A stretch of 64,000 nucleotides of DNA from Musa acuminata AAA Group (lineage: Eukaryota; Streptophyta; Magnoliopsida; Zingiberales; Musaceae), in contig NC_088340.1 in assembly GCF_036884655.1 (NCBI RefSeq), positions 2,426,001-2,490,000 on the forward strand, given 5' to 3'. Positions 50,787 through 61,567 of this stretch are shown here, piece by piece. Position 1 is the stretch's first letter; every line of letters starts with the position of its first letter. The translations under genes were made by a program, and so were the position numbers. The notes under the pieces are model-generated. The model saw only the letters and a program-made list of their open reading frames with translations, was not told the DNA's origin and did not search any database.

Positions 50787-51499
50787 CGATTACTTCTCTT
50801 TGGCTTTCTTTGTTTGTCATGGATATGGTGCTTCCGCGAGCTGTTGAAATGTATGTCTTCTTTCTCTTTCACCAATAATTGTTTGGTTGCAAAGAGATGT
50901 TGCCAGTATTTTTCTACTGAGGAGTCATTTTATATGATATATATAATTACGATCTATGGATTATGGGAAGGGAGAGGATAATTATTAATTTTCTTTTATT
51001 TACATTATATAAAATGCTGATCAAAAGGTCTGATCATATATAATCGTTGGGTTTCCATCTTTTTGTTTGAATCTACTTAAATAGCATAATGACCCAAATA
51101 AGTCGATCAGCTCATGAAAAATGAGACTAATTATATTACCTTATGTAATTAGTTATCTTTAATATTTTAATATATATATATTTTTAAAAATTACATTCAA
51201 ATTTTTATACTTACGAAAATAAAACATTAAGATCTTTATATTTATATGATTAAAAATATAAAAAAAATATTTTAATAAATTTTGAGAGTATAAAAATCAG
51301 ATATTAAAAATAATTAATTAAAAAATAATATATAATTAGCTCCCCAAAAAAATCAAGTGATCTTTACGTGAGGCTCCGTCTCAGCCCGTAGGGTACGATC
51401 CGGATCGCTTATATTTCAAGCTAACTATTCGGATTTGGACTCGGATCCTGATGGATCCGATAATCTTCGTGCATAGAAATAGTTGTTGCCTCTCTCCCC
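50787..51499. other. intergenic between IRKI-like and GNA1
   Basis: AT-rich. Includes the 3' UTR of the upstream gene and a short GC-richer promoter segment after 51350. Nothing else seen. Confidence 0.5.
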
Positions 51500-51521
51500 C
51501 TCTCTCTCTCTCTCTCTCTCT
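51500..51521. repeat. (CT)n tract in GNA1 leader
   Basis: Short pure CT run about 50 bases before the chosen start codon. CT-rich leaders are common in plants. Confidence 0.85.
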
Positions 51522-51572
51522 GTGTCTAACCCGATCCAGGAAGCGAACCCGGAGTGGAAGGTGTCGGGCGGA

Positions 51573-52064
51573 ATGGACGAGCGATCGGAGACGACGGCGG
51601 TCGACGGTGAGGAGGACGATCTGCTTCTCCAGCTACGCCGCCTCGAGATTTCCGACAACGCCAAGGGTTTTGTCGAGCTACTATCTCAGCTCAGCACTGC
51701 CACCGCCCCCCTCTCCGACGCGGACTTCCGCGCCCGCTTCGCTGACCTCGCCGCCCTCGGTGACGACCACCTCATCGTCGTCGCCGAGGACCGCCACGCC
51801 GGCCGGATCGTCGCTACCGGCAGCGTCTTTATTGAGCGCAAGTTCGTCCACGGTGGCGGCAAGGTCGGCCACATCGAGGACGTCGTCGTCGACGCCGCCG
51901 CCCGCCGCCGCCGCCTTGGGCAGCGGGTGGTTCGTTACCTTTCGAACCACGCGAAGGCCGCTGGCTGCTACAAGGTCATCCTCGATTGCACGCCCGATCT
52001 GAGGTCGTTCTACGAGAAGTGCGGGTTCACAGAGAAGACCATCCAGATGGCCCTCTACTTCTGA
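51573..52064 (+). CDS. GNA1: glucosamine 6-phosphate N-acetyltransferase (GNAT fold)
   Basis: Transfers acetyl from acetyl-CoA to glucosamine 6-phosphate on the route to UDP-N-acetylglucosamine, used for N-glycans, GPI anchors and O-GlcNAc. Single GC-rich exon of 163 aa, like plant GNA1. Key segments are 'LRRLEISDNAKGFVELLSQL', 'IVATGSVFIERKFVHGGGKVGHIEDVVVD', the CoA pyrophosphate loop 'RRRRLGQRVV', and 'GCYKVILDCTPDLRSFYEKCGF' with 'YEKCGF' contributing to the sugar-phosphate site. I chose the ATG at 51573 over one 90 bases earlier, because the earlier in-frame stretch is encoded by a (CT)n leader and gives an implausible Ser/Leu run. No transmembrane helix is apparent, although some plant homologues associate with the ER. 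Confidence 0.93.
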   Translation: MDERSETTAVDGEEDDLLLQLRRLEISDNAKGFVELLSQLSTATAPLSDADFRARFADLAALGDDHLIVVAEDRHAGRIVATGSVFIERKFVHGGGKVGHIEDVVVDAAARRRRLGQRVVRYLSNHAKAAGCYKVILDCTPDLRSFYEKCGFTEKTIQMALYF

Positions 52065-55000
52065 TCGATGAACGAACCCATCGTCTACTTCGTTTCTTAG
52101 GTAAACCCAGATCCATTTGCTCTGCTGTTTAGTTGAGTTGTGCCGCTTCCGCTTATCTGTTGGGTGCATGATTCTGGACATGCCCGTCAAATTTTCTTGA
52201 AATGTTGCAATAATTCGAAATGTTCCCTTGCTTGAAAAATGTGAGACAATTTGATTCGGAGGATGTGCAAACTGAGGTCTAGAACCAGCTTGCTATTCAT
52301 GTAAACTTGCCACTGAGTGTGGGTGGAAGATCTTGGTTCTTTAAGCAATCAACAGGATCGTCTTCGACATATTATCAGCTGAAATTAATATTATTAAGTA
52401 AAAAAAAAAGAAACCTACCTGTTTATGTTCTTCCTTTGCTTGAGTTACATTATGTATGTATGAGGTTAGTTTTTTTCTTGCAAATGAATCATGCAATGTG
52501 CATTCTCTTGCTGGTATCTAAGATCAATAGCGTATGCATATTTAGTCACATTGCATGATTCATTGTATTAATGGGTCCAGATGAGGTGAGTCATGATCTA
52601 ATGTATTAAAGGTAGGACAGAGCATGCCGAGAAACCAACAAATCATCGTGAATGCAGGTCAGTGGAATTAGGTTTAGTCACTCTTTCTTGAGTTAAATTG
52701 AGAGCTGCCAAAGAAATTCTAGAGATTTATTGAAGTTGCTGAGCATCTTTTAGTAATTCAACAAGGCCTTGTACAAAATGGAACACCTTATTCTGTTCTT
52801 TATGTCACTTGTTCTCTTGTAGTAAGTAATGAAAAGATGGTTTAATTTTTCAAGTTCGCACATGTCTATTGCCTCAGAAAGCAAAACTAGTTTGATCCTA
52901 TTCATGCCTTTCACTTCTGCTAGTGTTTATGCAGTATTAGTCGCTTCTTTTTGGAAATCTGTCACAAAAGCCGGAATTGGTAAAGGTTTCATCTATTGTA
53001 GTATGACATTCTGTTAATTCTCGTCTAAATTTCATTGATAAGAGATGCTTGCTAGGCGTCTGTATTTCATCGATTTGATATATTTTTTGGTTAAGAAATG
53101 CACTTATTGTGTCTTTTAATTATAAATCTCTTCTTTCTACTATATGGTCCTTAGCAAAATCCATGTTGACATTGAGATTATGATTTCAAAAATCCACAAT
53201 TGGTACCAACCTCCTCTCCGGAGAGACAAGCATTTTTCACCAAGTAAAAGGCTTAGTTTCATTGCTATAAGTTCATAGACCAGTTATGATTTTTTCTCCT
53301 GGTTGCTGATTGTTTTCATAATTATGGATTTTTCCCCTTAGAAATTGATGATATTAAGCCCTTGTAGACTTTTAAAATTCACACCTCCTAGCTCCAATTC
53401 TCCTTTGCTGGCCATTTCCAAATTTTCATCATCAAAATTTTTTTTTCATTGAAGCTAAAATTCTTACTCTGGTTCTACTACCTTCCTTTCTTTCACCATG
53501 ATCTGTCAGTCTTGAGTTTTGTTCTTTCTTTCCACTATGATTTCCAAGATTGAGTTTAACAATTGATTTAATACATCGGTTCATGGTCACAAGCTTACAA
53601 TAAGTTTCTGAATAGCATAATTTAAAAAAGCAATTTCATTAATTCTGAACATAATTGCTGTAGTGCATCAAACAAGAATCGGAAACAAACTATATAAGAG
53701 AAGTTGCCAATGAATCAGAAATTATTCTTACACTTCTTATCCTGTAATGAAAAAAATAGGGTCAACCTTTGCATATGCTGGGATTCACATATTATTTTTC
53801 TCATGTATCCACCCTTATTATATATCTTTAGAATATTGACTTGAGTTGAATAAATGTATTAATTTATCTGAAGAACTTGTGTTTAATTAGTTGATGCATG
53901 AAAGGATATTGAATTCATAGCTATAGATAATCCTAGTAAATGTGTAATAGGAAGAGGATGGCAGAATGCTTGTTGTGGTATCTGGATAAGACTTTTAATT
54001 ATTTTATTTTGTGTTTAGCATATAGAGGCCCCATAATAAAGTTGGAAAATAAAAAACATCAAATGACATAAATAGTAAATTTGGAGTGAAAGATGGGAGG
54101 TTTGAAAGGTAGTAGAGAAGATAACAAAAGAAAAATAGCAGAAGAATTCTAAATTAAGAAAGAATCTGAAATGAGGTGTCTTTTCATTGATCAAAATCTG
54201 TGAAGTATTTCTATCATTAATAAATTGCAGATGGGCTTTCATTAATGCTTTATTTGTACCTACTTGACCAGATCTAATATAGAGCAGAAACTGAAACCAA
54301 AATGAAATACTTCTCCCATGTCTTGTCGAAGTCTGTAACTATGGCTATTTTTGCCTACCTAAATCAGTTTGACCATCAGTCTTCATTAATCTGCATCTGC
54401 TCTTAAGATACAGCCACAGTATGCAACTGTACTTTCTTGAAGTAGGATGGATGTGTTTTCCTCAATTCCTCTACTTCTTATTCCTTCATATAGGGTTGTA
54501 TGTATGATGCGATTCTTCTTTTTATGACTGATTCGATGTTCTTTTTACTGAAATGTGTCGTAAAGAATTCTTATTGTTAACTGTTATTATTATAGGCTGA
54601 TATTAGACAGAGCATTGATTTATTAGACAGAATTAATTTCTTAGCCGATAAATTTCTGTTCATTAGTTCCATACCTGTTATGCTCCTTACAGCAAAGCAA
54701 CAAGCATTGAGTGCATCCAAGCTCTAAATATCTCTGTTTTCTAGTGCATCTTACCTGGAAAGTAGTCTCTCCTGCATCAAGTTGTAATGTCAGGAAGGAA
54801 TAGCAGTGTGTTTACATGGCAAAAAAAAAAAAAAAAATCCAAATAAAAGCTCATAAAATATACAGTAAACTATGTGTCCTCCAAAATCATCCTCGTGATA
54901 TAAATGTCGTTTGTTTGCAGGGGAACGAGCAAATATGTGCAATTGTTGGGGTGCCTCCGTGCGCAGTTGCCATCTGTATTGGCAATTAAGACGAGAATTC

Positions 55001-55255
55001 GAGGATCGTGCGCTATCTCGTCGGAGCCTTCGCACGTCACCATCGAACCGTTGGGCTGTCTACGTGATTAACATCATCATCTTTTAGCTGGACAAAGGAC
55101 CGTCGTGTTCGCATTAACTGATATGGGCCCACGTCACCCAATCCCTTGATCCGGCCCATGCTCTCCCACTTTGCGATTCCGCCGCTCAGGTATGGACACG
55201 CGTTTCCTGACGTTCGGTTACTGCTGTTACTTGCATTGGACCTGTATCCGGAGTT
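52065..55255. other. intergenic, no gene recognised
   Basis: 3.2 kb of AT-rich DNA without coding signal, apart from tiny open frames. The first few hundred bases are likely GNA1 3' UTR. No terminal repeats or retroelement motifs found. A block at 54850-55060 is GC-richer but unassigned. Confidence 0.5.
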
Positions 55256-55265
55256 GTTATTAAAA
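55256..55265 (+). promoter_or_regulatory. TATA-like element of the LRR gene
   Basis: TATTAAAAGG about 50 bases before the start codon at 55312, implying a short leader. Confidence 0.5.
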
Positions 55266-55311
55266 GGGCGAGGGCAGAGAGCAAACCCCCGCCGGACCAT
55301 CCCCTCCATCC

Positions 55312-56430
55312 ATGGCGCCTCATTTGCTCTCTTTCGTCCTCGTCCTCGTCGTTATTGCGGCCGCGGCGTGCGTCCGGGGCAGCTCCGGGTGCCCGACGTT
55401 GGACCGCGATGCGCTCCTGGCCTTTCGCTCCGCCTTGTCCGAGAAGCGCCTAGGAATCTTCTCCTCGTGGACGGGCGACGATTGCTGCTCCCAGTGGTAC
55501 GGCGTCAGCTGTGACCCCACCACCGGGCGCGTCGCCGGCATCTCCCTCCGCGACGAGTCGGAGGACCGCATCATTTCCCGCTCCGGCCGATCCCGTGGCC
55601 TCATGTACGGTCGCATTTCGCCGGAGATCTGCCGCCTGGACCGTCTCACCACTCTCATCCTCGCCGACTGGAAGCAGATCTCCGGGCCCATTCCTCCCTG
55701 CCTCACCTCCCTCTCCTTTCTCAGCATCCTTGACCTCGTGGGCAACCGCCTGTCCGGCCCCATCCCCAACGACATTGGCAACCTCTCCCGCCTCACCGTC
55801 CTCAACGTCGCTAACAACCAGATATCCGGTTCCATTCCCACCTCCATCCTCGCCCTCTCGTCCCTCATGCACCTCGACCTCAGCAACAACCAGATATCCG
55901 GCCCCATCCCCGGCGACTTCGGCAACTTGCGCATGCTCAGCCGCGCCATGCTCTCCCGCAACCGCATCTCCGGTAGCATCCCCTCCTCCGTCGGCCATAT
56001 GACCCGGCTCGCGGACCTTGACCTTGCCCATAACCGCATTTCCGGGGAGATCCCCGGCAGTCTCGGGTCCGTGCCGGTGCTGTCGTCGCTGTATCTCGAC
56101 TCGAACCGGCTTACCGGCCAGATCCCGACGGCGCTGTTTTCCAGCCGGGGGCTGGGCATATTGAACCTGAGCCGGAACGCCGTGGAGGGGGAGATACCGG
56201 ACGTGTTCGGCTCCCACTCGTACTACACGGCGCTGGATCTGTCATACAATCAGCTGAGAGGCCCCGTGCCGAAGACGCTGCTGACGGCGGCGTTCGTTGG
56301 ACACTTGGGTCTCAGCCACAACCACCTTTGCGGCCACATCCCTACCGGCTCCCCGTTCGACCACCTCGAGGCGGCGTCCTTCGCCAACAATGACTGCCTC
56401 TGCGGCGGACCGCTGCCAGTTTGCAAGTGA
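55312..56430 (+). CDS. DRT100: DRT100-like secreted leucine-rich-repeat protein
   Basis: Single GC-rich exon of 372 aa. Residues 1-23 form a signal peptide ('LLSFVLVLVVIAAAAC'). An LRRNT_2 cap follows with 'DRDALLAF' and the paired Cys of 'DDCCSQWYGVSC' (about 56-67). About ten plant-type 24-residue repeats of the form LxxLxLxxNxISGxIPxxx then run from about 100 to 345. The C-terminal cap has 'NNDCLCGGPLPVC'. There is no transmembrane helix or kinase, so the protein is predicted to be apoplastic. DRT100 was named for partial rescue of an E. coli recombination mutant. In plants the relatives (including polygalacturonase-inhibitor-like LRR proteins) are regarded as extracellular, and a DNA-repair role is doubtful. 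The long open frames on the opposite strand are GC-bias shadows. Confidence 0.92.
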   Translation: MAPHLLSFVLVLVVIAAAACVRGSSGCPTLDRDALLAFRSALSEKRLGIFSSWTGDDCCSQWYGVSCDPTTGRVAGISLRDESEDRIISRSGRSRGLMYGRISPEICRLDRLTTLILADWKQISGPIPPCLTSLSFLSILDLVGNRLSGPIPNDIGNLSRLTVLNVANNQISGSIPTSILALSSLMHLDLSNNQISGPIPGDFGNLRMLSRAMLSRNRISGSIPSSVGHMTRLADLDLAHNRISGEIPGSLGSVPVLSSLYLDSNRLTGQIPTALFSSRGLGILNLSRNAVEGEIPDVFGSHSYYTALDLSYNQLRGPVPKTLLTAAFVGHLGLSHNHLCGHIPTGSPFDHLEAASFANNDCLCGGPLPVCK

Positions 56431-57592
56431 CCCCGCGCGGTGGCGGTGTAAAGATCCCGGTAATGGTCGGTGAGCTGTGTGTGTGTGCTTACAAGTGACG
56501 CAATTAATGCCTTAGGGAATGTTATCATTAGAACTGCATTTTCGTGATTCTTGAAAAGCGTAGAACGGGACACGTCTTCGGATAATTGTGGATAATGTTG
56601 AAGAAGTGAACGGTGTTGCGCATGCACTCATCACCGTGTCCCATTGGTTGATTTATGCTCACCGGTTGGATTTGGATTGGCCTTGAGATAGCAGCTGTTG
56701 CAAGTCATTCTTAATATCTGATTGAAATGTTTTGTTTTTCGATTTTGCCTTTTGCAGCGGAGAAAATAAAAGATTAATTCTTGAAAAAAAAACAGCTACT
56801 ATCTTTATAAAAAAAATTAAGATAGCATGCTAGTTTTTTTAAAAAAATTTACTGGATATTTTTTAAAAATAATGATATTCCGTAGTCATCGCTTTCATCT
56901 AGTACCATCGTTCTTGTCGAACCATACAAGTTATCGTTGGCCTTATTATCCCAACTCTCCTCCTCTCCTCATCAGTCCTATCCTTACTTTTCATAGCTTC
57001 TATGGCTAATGATGAAGATGCAAGCAGAGCAATCGAGAATGATAACAATGAGGATAAGGTCTCCGTCACAAGTCACCTTCTTGTGTGGTCATATTTGTAT
57101 CGTGGGTGATGAGCGACCATACAAAACTGAGCTAAGATTAAGTGCATAAGTCAATACCTAGGCATAGATGTAGGATACAATTTAACGAAAAAAGAAATAA
57201 AATTATAAAAACGATACGTGAAAAATTTCCAATGATAAGATATGGGAATTCGATCTAAGTGAAAATGGATGAAAATTGATGAGAATGTTGCGGAACTTTT
57301 CATGAAGTATATAATAATCGAGGACGTCAATGATTAGTTCAGCGGATTAAAGTAAGCGATTAATCATTGGTCACGTGATCCTCAACATGAGACGGGCATC
57401 GATGAAGGAGACCAAAATACTCAGACCTCGCCGCCGCATGGTGCAATACACGTACGTTCCGGAGTTGGTACTGTTGCAGTAGTAGAGATCATGGCCAAGC
57501 TTAACGTAGCAAATCTAATCTGGGCGGTGTTTTCTATTGAAGAAAGAGACCCTTTTTAGTGTGCCCCAACATCTTATTCATTCAAGTTAAAG

Positions 57593-57596
<4 letters not shown>
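56431..57596. other. intergenic, no gene recognised
   Basis: LRR-gene 3' UTR, then AT-rich DNA. No motif that I can assign. Confidence 0.5.

Positions 57597-57639
<43 letters not shown>
57597..57639. repeat. (TC)n microsatellite
   Basis: About 21 TC dinucleotides upstream of the pseudogene at 57.8 kb. Confidence 0.95.
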
Positions 57640-57642
<3 letters not shown>

Positions 57643-57819
57643 GCTTCTTCTATCAGTTGTATGGGCTTCGCAAAACTGATTTGGACTAATTGTGGCCCAT
57701 TAAAGCACACCAAAAGGGGCTTTCGGTAGCACAATAAAGCCCACCAAAACTGGGTTTTTGTTCGGGTTGGTGTAACTAAGAAAGGGTCTCCTTGCCCATC
57801 TTCCATCGAAGGCGATCGC

Positions 57820-58061
57820 GTGGGCGGCCGACTAAGAGCAGCGGCGCAGACAAGGGGCGGTGGACGAGCCCCGGGACGGAGGAGCGCCCCAAGGGTTATC
57901 TCTTCAACCGGCCGCCGCCGCCGCCCCCGGGGGAGTCGAGGAAGTGGGAGGATTGCGAACTCCCTTGCTACATTACCTCCTTCCTCGTCATCGTCAACGC
58001 CAAGCCCGATCTCATGCTCGAGACCTGGGCCCACCAGAAGGCCCGATTCTGTCTCGGGTGA
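57820..58061 (+). pseudogene. broken copy of a small mitochondrial complex I subunit (NDUFB11/ESSS-like)
   Basis: One frame starts 'MGGRLRAAAQTRGG'. After a frame change the next reads 'GRWTSPGTEERPKGYLFNRP', 'PPPGESRKWEDCELPCYIT', 'SFLVIVNAKPDLMLETWAHQ' and then leaves the family. From memory, this is the pattern of a plant NADH dehydrogenase accessory subunit with one membrane helix, usually ...ITSFLTIVILGVGLNAKPDL... Here about six residues of the helix are missing, the conserved W of 'WELPC' is C, and the C-terminus is replaced. It has no introns and no obvious promoter, so it is a truncated, possibly retroposed copy. The exact subunit name is less certain than the broken state. Confidence 0.65.
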
Positions 58062-58099
58062 TGTGATGAAGTGTGTATTTGGATTTTAGGGTGGGTCGG

Positions 58100-58630
58100 A
58101 TGGGATGGCAGGGTTCGTGTATTTTGATGTGGTTCTCGCGAAAGCGGGACAACGCGATCAAATCTAGACATAAAACATGTCAATTATGATGCGATCGAAT
58201 TTAACATGAAGTATCCTGATGCACTCAAATTCGATCATGAAATGCTCCCTAATGATAAATATAATCAAATCTAGTGAGAAACATCTACAACGATATGATC
58301 ATGTCAAGTGTCAATCGAGGATGATGCTATTAAATTTGACTATGAAGCGTTCACTCGTATTGATACAATCGAATCCAATTATGAAATATCAACAGATGAT
58401 GATGCGATTGAATTTAATAATAAAATATTATAAAACAATATTAGTTTAATGTAGTTAAATCCGATCATAAAATATAATCTAATCTGATGAATAATATGAT
58501 TGAATCTAGACATAAAAGTATCCATGTAATTGAATTTGAGACAAAGTATTCCTCTTGATAATAATATATTCAAATTTAGCGAGAAGCATCCCTTGACAAT
58601 GATACACGATTGAATGAGGCTACGGAGTAT
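58100..58630. repeat. degenerate GAT/AAT-rich repeat leading into minisatellite
   Basis: Words such as AATCAAATC(T)AG, GATGATGCGAT, ATCATGAAAT and GATTGAAT recur irregularly. It looks like an older, eroded part of the array that follows. Confidence 0.45.
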
Positions 58631-58631
58631 T

Positions 58632-59050
58632 AATCAACCGATAATAAAATATTATTTGTCAATGATATAATCAAATTTAATCGTGACGAAATTTAATCAT
58701 GAGGCATCATCTACTGAATAATGACATAATCGATGAAGCGATGATGACATGTCAATCAACCGATGATAAAATATTGTTTGTCAATGATATAATCAAATTT
58801 AGTCGTAACGAAATTTAGTCATGAGGCATCATCTACTGAATAATAACATAATCGATGATGATGACATGTCAATCAACCGATGATAAAATATTATTTGAAT
58901 AATAACATAATCGATGATGATGACATGTCAATCAACCGATGATAAAATATTATTTGTCAATGATATAATCAAATTTAGTCGTAACGAAATTTAGTCATGA
59001 GGCATCATTCGATGATGACATGAGGCATCATTCGATGATGACATGATCCG
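58632..59050. repeat. minisatellite, unit about 120 bp
   Basis: Each unit begins AATCAACCGATGATAAAATA at 58632 (one variant base), 58754, 58872 and 58930. The spacings are 122, 118 and 58, so the third unit is a half-length deletion form. Units share 'TCAATGATATAATCAAATTT', 'GTCGTAACGAAATTTAGTCA', 'TGAGGCATCATCTACTGAAT' and 'ACATAATCGATGATGATGAC'. The end is ragged, with 'GGCATCATTCGATGATGACA' twice. No protein frame is preserved. Either locally generated or a satellite fragment. Confidence 0.85.
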
Positions 59051-59642
59051 AATCTTATCATAACACACCAAACGCTCTTCGACTAAAGCCAAATTTTGCA
59101 GTATGGCCTACCAAATTCCTTATCTTCGAACCACCAACCCTTGCGATAATTGCCAATCACCTACCTTATGACACACTCGAACGCTGATCCCACACTAACT
59201 ACTGAACCTTGACGTGAAAGTAACAAGTTTATTAAACATGTTGAAGGTCAGTGAAACAATGCTGTGTAGCTAACGAGAAAAAGAAACAGTATAAGCTCAA
59301 TATAACCCTACGAATTGGTTGTCTATAATTGTCGAATGTTAATGTGGTTACACCGGTGACCACATTCCCTTTGGTCGATGTAAAGGTAAGCGAATTCATT
59401 TGGTCCCGTGGATAATACATCCACAACTTCAACAAAAATGGTTGTCAGCGTAAATATCAAGATCAAAAAACATTGAAGTGCAATCAGAGAAAGAAAACAC
59501 CACGAGGATCAATAACAAAGTTCTTAAACATGCAAACATGAAGAACAAGACAGAAACACTACGTTGTCCAAACATGAACAGTGCATCAAAATCACCTATA
59601 AGGACTTCATTTTGACTGGTGGTGTGCCCATTGCGGCAGAAA

Positions 59643-61567
59643 TTAGTCTGCTTCATCCACGACCTTGGTACCTAATCCCTTGAACCCCTCCGGTGGAACT
59701 TCCGCAACTGTGACCAAGGAATACAGTTCTTCTTTGGCATCCTCCTCGTCGTTCCTTTGGCGAGCAATCCTCACTCGGACTCGCCTTGGCACGCTTCGGA
59801 TCCCCCTGCTCCATATGTGCTTGTTGAGCTTCACATCAACCCTGACATCTGTGGTACCCATGGCCTTCTGTGCAAACTTCTTGATCTCCTTAATTGCCTT
59901 GGGAGCCTTCTTCTTAAAAGTGCTACCCAATGAGAGAAGAGGAAGGTAAGAATAGAGGAAACAAGTGGCAGCAGCTATTACACTAAAAAGCAGTTGCCAC
60001 AGCACATGATTCAGGATATTCTACATTTTCAGTAGAAAATTCATCTTGGGAACACCAGGCAGACAATGACAAACACAAAATCTTTCTGATCACAAGCACA
60101 CAGATCTCGCTTCTAATTAATGTGCTTCTTTCCATCACAAACACACTCCTCTAATTTATATGCTGATACTTGCACAGTGCCAGCAGGCTATAGAGATGGT
60201 AACAGTTATGTAGTGAAAGAGTTGATGCAGGGCAAAACCAAAGTTAAGTGGTGAAAGAGTTCATGCAGGTAATACCAAATTAACATATGTTGATCTAACT
60301 TATATATGAGATTAATATTGGCTCATTCTGCACTAAAAAAAATAAGTTGAAGAATGTTTACAAAAAAAAAAAAAAAAGAGAATTCAAACACAACAAGGGC
60401 CTCATGTTGCTGTATGCCATGCGAATTACGATATGCACTCACATATCCAGGCAACAGAAAATCTTAAGAGTCATCAAATTTGTCACGATCCATCAAAAAA
60501 TTTTAATGAAGATCTAAAACCTTGATGATTTTTCAAGAGGGTCCGAGATTCCTGCTGTTAGAAATAAGCCCATAGGTTGATTCAACCACCTGGTTGAGGT
60601 CATAGTGATGCTCACAACTCTTGCACTGTGCTTAACTGACTCCACCAGCTCATGGAGATACATGGTCGATGAAAGTCCTTGACAATGTTGGGGCTATCGA
60701 AGCAATCCTAATGTCATGCATATATTGAGTTTAATATTTTGCAACTTGCTGGACTGTTTACAAAGTGGCATTCAAGTCCCGTTTGGAAGAATCCAAAACA
60801 TCTAGATCGATGCAATTGTCACATGCCACACATATCGGATATGCCACCTCTGCACAGGGATACATGACCACACAAGTTATTTGACCTTGTATTACAATTT
60901 GCAAAAAACTATTATGAACTCAAAGTTCAATTTATCTTTGTTTCAGATCAGTAAATTGTTGCAAAGAAATAAGCCACTGTCCTGCTACATAACATTTTCT
61001 TGGCATGATATATCAAAAGAAATATTAACATAATCATAACCAATCAATATATCATCCACCCCAACAAATTCCCCATTGAGTTTACATTTGAGATCTTTGG
61101 ATATGAGACTACAAGATTCCAATACATAAAATTATTTTTTTTTATCTTTTTGTAAATGAAACCAATTTTAGATTTGTATAATGCATAAACCAGATTTTTT
61201 TGCCTGACCAATATACTACTGATCTAATAGGTTAAATTACGAAGGCTCGAAGTAATTGGCGGCACAGGTAATAAAGAACAGAAAAAAGCTACTGTTACGC
61301 TGCGGAAAGGATTAGATCCACTTGAAGATGCAACAACAGTGATACTGCGATCCTGACTAAAGCCCTTGATGGAAGGTACCTCTAACGGCAGAACAAAATG
61401 ATTCAGCAATCAAAGAACTACATAAAACGAAGAAGCAAAGATCCAAGAAAATAAAGTGAAACAGGAGAGAGAGAGAAGCACCATCCATGTAAACGTTTGT
61501 GGAGATTGATCGTGTACTCCCTCGTGACCACCTCCTCCTTCCTCCCTTTATTACCCTTCTCCACCAT
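59643..61567 (-). CDS. RPL31: 60S ribosomal protein eL31
   Basis: Large-subunit protein near the peptide exit tunnel. Two exons on the minus strand, 61567-61482 and 59922-59643, join inside a Cys codon (GATG|GTGCTT; GGGTAG|CACTTT) into 121 aa, the normal plant length. Exon 1 encodes '[20 protein letters not shown]' and 'NLHKRLHG'. Exon 2 begins '[18 protein letters not shown]', followed by '[20 protein letters not shown]', '[20 protein letters not shown]', and it ends '[12 protein letters not shown]'. All are near-identical to family norms. The intron is 1.56 kb. A pyrimidine-rich stretch upstream of the start is consistent with ribosomal protein gene leaders. Confidence 0.97.

Noticed and set aside
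55320..56217. Long minus-strand and second-frame open frames (255-279 codons) over the LRR gene
   Set aside because: They arise from the GC-rich, 72-base-periodic LRR codons. Their translations are Arg/Pro- or Gly/Glu-rich without any family features, while the plus frame has signal peptide, repeats and caps.
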